Shown here: piece after piece, positions 1 to 5,302 of the stretch | How the letters are laid out: each line of letters starts with the position of its first letter | Position numbering within the stretch: position 1 is the first letter of the stretch | Source: Candidatus Omnitrophota bacterium | GTDB lineage: Bacteria > Omnitrophota > Koll11 > Gygaellales > JAHJCI01 | Direction of reading: 5' to 3' | Assembly (NCBI GenBank): GCA_030622705.1 | Contig: JAUXFU010000071.1 | Location: forward strand, 1 to 5,302 | Length of the DNA stretch: 5,302 nucleotides | Program-made: the position numbers and the translations under genes | The notes under the pieces: model-generated | Seen by the model: the letters and a program-made list of their open reading frames with translations, nothing else | Told to the model about the DNA's origin: nothing | Databases searched by the model: none

Positions 1-803
1 AGCTCGTTGACTTTACCTGCTGCTTGGGCAACTTCAATAACCTTTTGGAAATTATTGTTTATCGTAATGTCTAAAACCTGGAAGATTTTCTCTTTTGCCT
101 TATTAACAGCGTGCGATACAATAAAGGTAATGTTAGCTTGAGCTATATCTATTCCCGCCTGATCTTCTTTGGCTTGCGCAATCTTCAGTAACTCAACCCT
201 TCTCATCAGTTTTGTATAAAAATCCTTTAAAGCTACTTTGCGTAATTGACTATCACCGCCTGCATTCTTTATTGCTTGCTTAAAGACACCAAGTTCTTCT
301 CTTAATTCAGGGATATCTAATTCTTCAAATGAACTTAGAATATCCTCCAAAAGCCTGAATCTGTTTAACGCCCAGAAATTAGTAAGAGCACATATTATCT
401 CTGGTTTATGATTACTGTCCTTGTAATTACGATTAAAAGCATTTAAATCAATCCCAAGCTCATTCTCATGGACAAACCCTTCCTTAGCTTGTTCTTCATT
501 TGGATGAGCTTGAATAGATAGAGCGGTTTCTGCGGTTAATACCTTAAGCAGATAAGGAAGTTTATTATGGAACCGGCCGGCAATCTCTTCTCCTAAAATC
601 TCAACAGGTGCGCCGTTAATTAAATCATTCAAATTAATCTCAAAACCATTGATATTTGCCTTTGCCGGGGCTTTAGGATGCGCGCCAATCCAGAGTTCTG
701 CATAAGGCTTTTCTTCGGAATTATCAATTCTTAGCAAAGCAGGAATAAACTCTTCATCCCCCCAAGGATAATTCATTACCTCACAATGAATTACTAAAGG
801 AAT
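1..803 (-). other. Class I mannose-6-phosphate isomerase domain, C-terminus off window (residues 1494-1760)
   Basis: This family interconverts mannose 6-phosphate and fructose 6-phosphate using zinc, feeding mannose into glycolysis or fructose 6-phosphate into GDP-mannose and glycan synthesis. Signatures seen: N-Y-P-W-G (1504-1508), Y-A-E-L-W-I-G-A-H-P-K (1527-1537), L-P-Y-L-L-K-V-L, L-S-I-Q-A-H-P-N (1588-1595) and the family signature Y-K-D-S-N-H-K-P-E (1620-1628), followed by A-L-T-N-F-W-A-L-N-R-F-R. Zinc ligands equivalent to E. coli ManA Gln97, His99 and Glu134 are Q1591, H1593 and E1628. The fourth, equivalent to His255, falls beyond the left edge. The helical insert after the signature (1640-1760) looks some 35-40 residues longer than in E. 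coli. All visible catalytic features are intact, so the domain is probably active. The assignment is very sure; being covalently joined to a membrane protein is the oddity. manA would be the symbol for a stand-alone gene. Confidence 0.93.
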
Positions 804-3800
804 AGGATTCTCTAAATATGCATGAATAGCCCCTCTCATCCTCTCATCTCCTGAATTCATACTATCCCCTTTACCTTTATTTGTAGCGCAATTCGCAGAG
901 TTTGTCAATAAACTTAGTTTTTTAATCTTCCATAACAAAACTACCACACCTATGGCAATACCACCCAAGCCAATCTCCGGCAGGGCAACAGAAGTTGTCA
1001 AATCCATTACCGCGCCTAATTCGTTTATTGCATTAACCGTAGCAGCAACACCAGTAAATACCATCCCCAGATAACTCACAGCCAAGGCCAACCCCACCAT
1101 ATCCAGAAGCTCGCTGAGGACAGCTGCAACAGGAGTAATTGCTGTTAATCCAGAAACAAATATATCCAACCCGCCAATTAAGCCAGACAATCCGAGAAGA
1201 GGCAAACTTACATAAGAATGAACTTTCTTCCCCGCAGCCCCGCCGTCAAAAACCCGTTCCACTCCGGATTCAGAATCAATCAATCTCCGCATTACTTTAC
1301 TTAACCATTTCTTCATCTCTTGCGGAGTTAAATAATTAATTAGTTCCTTTTTATCCTTTTCTCCAATATATACTCTATCCCATATTCCTATACTTTTAAG
1401 TTCAGCCTGTAACTTTCCTTTTTCATCATGCGTAAGCTCTAAACCGAATATAATATTTTTAGGCAAATAGCCTGACGGCTTTTCATAGGGAAAAGTTCTT
1501 TTCTCCTCCTTATTGTTAAAAATATGGCCTTCGTCGAATCTGGTTCCATAAATATTGAGCCCATCTTTCATTATTTTATAATACCATATTTTCATTAATT
1601 CAAAATAATAGCCGCATACCTCAAACTGTCCAACACGAACAAAATGGACAAGCGCTCCGTTTTCAATTAATATCCTGCGTAATACCCCGGGCATCTTATT
1701 TTTATCGAATAAATTCATAATCTCGCAGGCATCTTTATACCGTCCGTCATCAATTAAAGATACGGTTATTTTTTTACCTATTTCACCTAATACTGTCTGC
1801 ATGTTATGTTCAATCAGTAAATTCATAACAGCGTAAGCGTCCTCATATCGTCTCTTCTCAACTAAAGGTGCAGTTAATTTCTCAAGTTCAATCGCCGGAT
1901 CATCTCTTCGGCTTAATCCGAGAAAGTCTACTACACTTTTTTCTTTATGTGTAGATGAGAAAAGACTCTCATCAAATAAAGGAGAAAGAAATCTTTTAAT
2001 AAAAACATCATATCTCTCTTTATATATTAAGTGCAAACCCAGCCTATAAAATGCCTCTCTTAATCCGCCATAACCTTCTGTTAACAATCCCTTCCCCGGC
2101 AAACTATCCTGAACAAAGCTATAGTCTTCGACTTTTGGAAGAAGACGAATAGCGAATACATCGTAGAATAAGCTGAAAGCTTTCTCAAAACCCTCTTCTT
2201 TAGCAATCTTAGGGATAATTTCAATGAAAGGCTTGGTGAGCATCTCTATCCTTTTTGCGTCATCATCAGAGCCAATTCCCTCACTACGCTTTATTATCGA
2301 TTTTTCAATGAAGTTCACCATCCTCTTAACCTGCGTATCTCTTACTACAGCTAAATTCTTGTCTCCCGCGAGAAAAGGAACCACCAGGGAAAGCTTCTGA
2401 GCAGCGGAATGAAAATAAATACCGGGATACTTATTGCGATATTTATAATCCTTTTCTCTTTTAATATTTTTCCATACTTTGCTAAGCCTTCTTTTAAGCT
2501 TATTTGTCTTTTTGTCTATAGCTGCGGCATTATCAGCATTTTTAATCTTACTTATAAGCCTTGAAGCTGACCAGCTAAAATACCAGAGAGAAAGGCGATA
2601 AAAAGGACTTTTCATAACCGCCTTCAAAATAAATTTAAAAACTGCTCTTTCAGTTTTAGAAATAAATCCGGCTATTGCCTCGAATATTTTGTCAAAAAAT
2701 CCGGCGATTTTTCCGATTACTTCATCAGCTTTAGCAATAATTGCTTTTAAAAATGGAGAGCCCTCTATCCTAACCAACAGAGTAGATATCATTTTTACCA
2801 AAGGAGAAAAAGCATAGTAGACAATGATAGATGGAAATGCCACACCCAATATTACATAAAGCATCATCCAAAGGCCGGCGACAATCTGCTGGGAATTTCC
2901 AAAAAGATTCCAGCCTATCATTGTTTCTCCTATAGCGAGCCAGGTAGAATCAATAGCTGTAACGAAAGAAAAAGGCAGGAGTATTGCGCACCACAACACT
3001 CCAAAAATGCTAATCATAGCTATTACCCTTGATAACATATCAAATTTACTACCATCTGGTTTAGCTCTTGAAAAAATTAGTCTTATTTCTGCGATAATGA
3101 GTGAAAGGATTTTTACAATGTATAAACTTAGCCCAGAAGATAAGCTATTATAAATTGCCAAAAAGACAGAACACACCCCGTTATAAAATTTAAGAAGGGC
3201 GGACTCTTCTTCACAACAAGAATCATCTGGAGCCCGGATGATCGTCTCTTCGTTTACTCTCCCTTCTTCTTCTATTTTATCAATCCTGGCATGAATTTTT
3301 ATAAGACTATTCTGAATTTCTGTTGTTCTTGCCTGTTTTATATCCTCACTAAAAGAGGCATTAGATAGATAATCAAGGGCTGAGTGAAAAATTTCCTTTA
3401 TATCATTTAGGCCGGAAACATCCAATTCTTCCAACCTGCCATAATATTCATTCCCTTTTACATAGTAGACATTAAAAAGATTATCAATAATACTTATATC
3501 CTCTGGACAACCATCGTGAGCCTTCAAGAGATATTCTATTGCCTGATCAAAATTATTGCTGTTGTATTCATTAATTCCTTTTTGATTATAGGCCTCGCCG
3601 CGCAGTTCTTTAGCTTCTCTGTAGTTTGGCTTCAGATTTAATATTTCATCGCAGATATCGATAACTGTATCCCACTCCCCGGAATTGTATACGTTTAATG
3701 CGTTATTATGTAAGGCCTTAATCTTTTCATCTTTAGTTTCCGGAATCTTTTGCTTTGCTGCATCGCTTAAATCTCCGGCTGCATCAAATGGGTCGATTGA

Positions 3801-5302
3801 CATCTGTAGATCTGCGTAGTGCTTCGCGCTCTGATAGTCTTGTTTGTCGTAAAAACAAACAGCAAGATAATAATAAGGAGAACCATGCTGGGGGTCAATT
3901 CGAGCTGCCTTTCTATACCACTTGATAGCATTATCTAAATCGTCTTCCGCTGCTTTATCTGTATATTTATCCCTGTATATGTTAGCTATGTTAGCGGTAG
4001 CCACGATATTATCGGGAGATAAATTTAATCCCTCTTTATACTTTGAGATAGCGAACTCGTATTGTTTGTTGTTCCAGGCCTTTGCCCCTTCGTTGAATAA
4101 TTCAATTATCTTTTCAGTTTTTATCGCTTGTATCTGGTAGTTAGCCCAGTCAATTATTGACTTAGCCGCCTCAAGGTCAGGAGTAATTTCAAGCTGCTTT
4201 TCTGCCATTTTGATTGCTCCCTCATAGTCACCTTTATCATATAAGAGCCAGCCTATCTCATAATATGGCCAGCAGTAATCCTCATTGATCTGGGCGGCTT
4301 CGTTAAATTCATAAATAGCCTTATTGAGTTCACCTTGCTCTTTGTGGACGAACCCTAAATCATAGTGAGCCTTAACTCTGTTATAGTCCAACTCTATTAT
4401 TTTCTCAATGTGTGAAGCAGCGAGGCCATAATTACCATTTGCTCGAGCTTCATCCTCCAACCTAAACCATTCATCAATTCTTTGTTCTACAGTAGGGATA
4501 GGTTCTGCTGTAGGTTCTGGCGTTGGGGTCGGGGTCGGGGTTACTGTTGGCGTCGGTGTTGCTGTCGGTGCCGGCGTTGGGGTCGGCGTTGGGGTTACTG
4601 TTGGCGTCGGTGTTGCTGTCGGCGTTGGTGATAATGCTTCCACAGCAACAGATGCTATCCATTCGTTATTATCTTCATCTAACTCATCAATCTTACTGCT
4701 TACGTCTATATTAACAGCAACACTATATGTTGTGGAAATATCCGGATACCACTTATTCGGCAATTCAAATATTTTTATTTCACCTTGAGATATTCCACGA
4801 TGCGTCATCCACAACTGGTAATATTCTAAACTGCTAAACAAATTACCATCTATATGGACAGCTAATGCCTTAGAAGAAGTTACATCAAAATCAACATCCG
4901 CTTCTCCCTGGTTCCTAACTCCTGCCTTAATCGCATATCCCTGTCCAACTTTCAGAGTTGTAGATTCAATGCCCCCATTATCAAAAAACCCAACAGACTC
5001 TATTTTTAAATCAGGTTTCGCATCCTCATCTGCCGGTTGAGCAAGAATAGGAACTGCGATGAAGCCAAACAGGACTAAAAAGATAGCTGCTAAAACAACT
5101 GCCTTCTTTCTATTGGCTGGCCTTAAGAAAAAGAGCGCTCCTCCTATAATCCTCCCATAGCTCCAGCGAAGCTCCTGCTTAAGAACCCGCTCCTGCTGTT
5201 TGAATAATTGCAATAATGCTCCCCATATAAGCCTCTGTTGCCTTGCTTGCTTTTCTAATCTGGACTTTAGTTCTTCTTCCATGGTTTTATAGATTGCCCT
5301 GC
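1..5302 (-). CDS. Very large multidomain membrane protein: TM-CARDB-PT linker-TPR-TM cluster-unknown-TM cluster-mannose-6-phosphate isomerase (partial at both ends)
   Basis: One minus-strand frame (codons at plus positions n to n+2, n divisible by 3) has no stop across the window, giving about 1,766 codons. The protein reads sensibly throughout, so this is not a chance opening. The codons before the first Met (5280-5282) read R-A-I-Y-K-T with no stop. That Met has no convincing ribosome site (an AGGG ends about 14 nt upstream), so the start may lie outside the window. Domains in order, numbered from that Met: basic helix 1-60, TM 61-82, CARDB-like 90-216, Pro/Thr linker 218-264, TPR array 269-597, TM cluster 701-827, unassigned helical region 828-1350, TM cluster 1357-1453, class I phosphomannose isomerase from 1494 onward. 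The isomerase is cut by the left edge before its last zinc ligand. Likely a membrane-anchored scaffold fused to a sugar-phosphate enzyme; the overall function is unknown. The frame call is very secure; the single-polypeptide call is less so. Confidence 0.93.
837..872 (-). promoter_or_regulatory. Possible internal ribosome binding sites before the isomerase domain
   Basis: Two in-frame Met codons lie between the last TM helix and the isomerase fold. The downstream one (837-839, residue 1482) has AGGAG at 848-852 with an 8-nt spacer, a canonical bacterial arrangement. The upstream one (858-860, residue 1475) has AAAGGGG at 866-872 with a 5-nt spacer. Either could launch a stand-alone isomerase from within the long frame. 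The same purine-rich bases also encode Lys, Gly, Asp, Glu and Arg of a polar linker, so they may be coincidental. Confidence 0.4.
924..1214 (-). other. Second hydrophobic cluster, probable membrane helices (residues 1357-1453)
   Basis: Hydrophobic Gly/Leu/Val-rich stretches lie at about 1358-1379 (L-P-L-L-G-L-S-G-L-I-G-G-L), 1381-1415 (long enough for one or two helices, broken by S-E-L-L-D-M) and 1436-1452 (I-G-L-G-G-I-A-I-G-V-V-V-L-L-W). The last is followed at once by K-I-K-K, which by the positive-inside rule places the next segment, the isomerase, in the cytoplasm. The helix count is uncertain (three or four), so the topology is not fixed by sequence alone. The short polar linker 1454-1493 that follows carries possible internal start sites. 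Confidence 0.65.
1233..2801 (-). other. Unassigned helical region, mostly basic at its start (residues 828-1350)
   Basis: About 520 residues with no recognised family. Residues 828-905 are amphipathic (repeated A-I-I-A-K-A, G-K-I-A-G-F-F, I-A-G-F-I motifs) and may lie along the membrane. Residues 910-965 are strongly Lys/Arg-rich (K-K-T-N-K-L-K-R-R-L-S-K). The rest is mixed-charge helix with a Gly-rich turn at 1060-1073. A beta/loop stretch at 1245-1280 precedes a further helical part to 1340. The basic character after the previous TM cluster suggests a cytoplasmic side. It contains a 36-residue duplication near 1140-1211, listed separately. Function unknown. Confidence 0.6.
1650..1865 (-). 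other. 36-residue duplicated helical motif (residues 1140-1211)
   Basis: R-R-Y-E-D-A-Y-A-V-M-N-L-L-I-E-H-N-M (from 1144) recurs 36 residues later as G-R-Y-K-D-A-C-E-I-M-N-L-F-D-K-N-K-M (from 1180). Shared positions are R-Y-x-D-A, M-N-L and the final Met, then a similar V-L spacing. The 36-residue period is close to TPR/PPR-type alpha-alpha repeats, so this is probably a short solenoid. A looser third copy may exist near 1015-1040 (L-T-K-P then G-F-E-K-A-F-S-L-F), matching L-T-A-P before the first clear copy. DNA similarity between copies is low, so the duplication is old. Confidence 0.55.
2802..3182 (-). other. Hydrophobic cluster with two or three membrane helices (residues 701-827)
   Basis: Three hydrophobic stretches are visible: about 703-736 (moderate, partly amphipathic), 750-778 (strong, includes I-F-G-V-L-W-C-A-I-L-L-P-F) and 800-826 (strong, includes G-L-W-M-M-L-Y-V-I-L-G-V). 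A basic loop (S-R-A-K-P-D-G-S-K, 738-746) separates the first two and fits a cytoplasmic turn. That model has the first helix going out to in, the second in to out and the third out to in, leaving the following basic region cytoplasmic. No family assignment; there are no transporter or channel motifs I recognise. Confidence 0.7.
3492..4478 (-). other. TPR-like repeat array, about eight helical pairs (residues 269-597)
   Basis: Successive units of about 34 residues show the TPR pattern (small residue at 8, Gly/Tyr near 11-12, Ala at 20 and 27, 'P' or 'D' at the end). Approximate units are 269-302, 304-337, 338-370, 392-426, 427-464 (with an acidic insert), 468-501, 520-553 and 557-597. Clear examples are Y-D-K-G-D-Y-E-G-A-I (348-357) and Q-Y-E-F-A-I-S-K-Y-K-E-G-L (407-419). 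TPR arrays are protein-interaction scaffolds. Given the TM helix and CARDB domain before it, this one is probably extracytoplasmic, as in many envelope-assembly TPR proteins. The ligand or partner cannot be told from sequence. Helical sequence continues to about 680 without clear repeats and ends in an acidic stretch with adjacent cysteines (689-690). Confidence 0.85.
4491..4631 (-). other. Pro/Thr-rich flexible linker (residues 218-264)
   Basis: This low-complexity segment of alternating Pro and Thr with occasional Ala, Val and Glu separates the CARDB domain from the TPR array. Such linkers are common between exported domains of bacterial surface and envelope proteins, where they act as extended spacers and sometimes carry O-glycans. 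Glycosylation here is only a possibility. At DNA level the linker is built from a 54-bp tandem duplication, listed separately. Confidence 0.85.
4519..4626 (-). repeat. 54-bp in-frame tandem duplication in the Pro/Thr linker
   Basis: Two adjacent copies, 4519-4572 and 4573-4626, match at about 49 of 54 positions by eye. The differences fall in two short patches. The unit is 18 codons long, so copy number can change without shifting the frame. Each copy carries GGGG runs on the plus strand (4525-4528, 4531-4534, 4537-4540, 4579-4582, 4591-4594). Confidence 0.9.
4635..5015 (-). other. CARDB-like beta-sandwich domain (residues 90-216)
   Basis: The region opens with K-P-D-L-K-I-E-S-V, continues with a G-Y-A-I-K-A-G-V-R-N-Q-G strand-turn motif (around 115-126) and ends with K-I-D-E-L-D-E-D-N-N-E-W (197-208). 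This is the usual CARDB layout: a 'PDL.v' opening, 'v.N.G' in the middle, and a closing 'D....i.E.dE.NN' strand. CARDB domains are immunoglobulin-like adhesion or scaffold modules found mostly in exported bacterial and archaeal proteins. This supports an extracytoplasmic location for the segment after the first TM helix. The domain is slightly long (about 125 residues) because of an insert with aromatic residues near 152-160 (L-E-Y-Y-Q-L-W-M-T). Confidence 0.75.
5037..5282 (-). other. N-terminal basic helix and transmembrane anchor (residues 1-82)
   Basis: Residues 1-60 are rich in Glu, Lys, Arg and Gln with heptad-like spacing of Leu and Ile, as in a short coiled coil or amphipathic helix. 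The segment ends in N-R-K-K. Residues 61-82 are an unbroken hydrophobic stretch (AVVLAAIFLVLFGFIAVPIL) followed by A-Q and an acidic tail. By the positive-inside rule the basic segment is cytoplasmic and the following domain extracytoplasmic. The end of the stretch (I-L-A-Q) loosely resembles a signal peptidase site, so cleavage is possible, but the long basic N-region fits an uncleaved signal anchor better. If the polypeptide begins upstream of the window, this would be an internal membrane helix instead. Confidence 0.8.

Noticed and set aside
1139..1339. Plus-strand 66-residue open frame
   Set aside because: Lies antisense within the coherent long minus-strand frame (hydrophobic cluster region); no Shine-Dalgarno or protein-like character.
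3922..4140. Plus-strand 72-residue hydrophobic open frame
   Set aside because: Antisense shadow of the TPR array; complementary codons of charged helices read as hydrophobic residues. No other support.
4474..4714. Open frames on both strands over the Pro/Thr linker (Asn/Asp/Ala-rich on minus, Gly/Leu/Ser-rich on plus)
   Set aside because: Their regular composition comes from reading the 54-bp tandem repeat out of frame; the Pro/Thr frame is the one continuous with recognised domains on both sides.
5283..5300. AGGG upstream of the first Met as its ribosome binding site
   Set aside because: It ends about 14 nt from the ATG, too far for a typical Shine-Dalgarno site; not used to fix the start.
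1..5302. Alternative genetic code or stop-codon recoding as the reason for the long frame
   Set aside because: No TAA, TAG or TGA occurs in frame anywhere, so recoding need not be invoked.
1..5302. Promoters, terminators, tRNA, rRNA, CRISPR arrays, insertion sequences
   Set aside because: The window is fully coding in one frame; I saw no convincing hairpin-plus-T-run, spaced direct repeats, terminal inverted repeats or tRNA-like fold.

Overview
The window is a single coding region. One minus-strand reading frame runs from one edge to the other with no stop codon in 5302 bases (about 1,766 complete codons; I checked every codon by eye). It is open at both ends, so the true N- and C-termini lie outside. 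The first Met inside the window (codon at 5280-5282) is used as residue 1 for numbering only. No RNA gene, mobile element, CRISPR array or intergenic spacer is visible.

Layout in coding order, right to left. Residues 1-60 are a basic, Gln/Lys-rich helical segment, followed by a strong transmembrane helix (61-82). Residues 90-216 form a CARDB-like beta-sandwich. A Pro/Thr linker (218-264) is encoded by a 54-bp tandem duplication. An array of about eight TPR-like helical pairs follows (269-597), then a helical tail with an acidic Cys-Cys stretch. A hydrophobic cluster (701-827) holds two or three membrane helices. Next comes a long basic-to-mixed helical region I cannot assign (828-1350), with a 36-residue duplicated motif. 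A second hydrophobic cluster (1357-1453) is followed by a short polar linker. The last segment (from about 1494) is the N-terminal two thirds of a class I (zinc) mannose-6-phosphate isomerase, including the family signature. It runs off the left edge.

The striking point is the architecture. An enzyme that is normally a stand-alone soluble cytosolic protein of about 390 residues sits in the same uninterrupted frame as a multi-pass membrane protein with an extracytoplasmic-type CARDB/TPR half. Either this is a true very large fusion protein, or the isomerase is also made separately from an internal start. A good Shine-Dalgarno sequence lies 8 nt before an internal Met at 837-839.

The organism is bacterial by Shine-Dalgarno-like sites and domain style, with moderately AT-rich DNA. 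CARDB, Pro/Thr linkers, TPR arrays and very large multidomain membrane ORFs together suggest an uncultured lineage such as Omnitrophota or a relative. That placement is inference from style and no marker gene here supports it.
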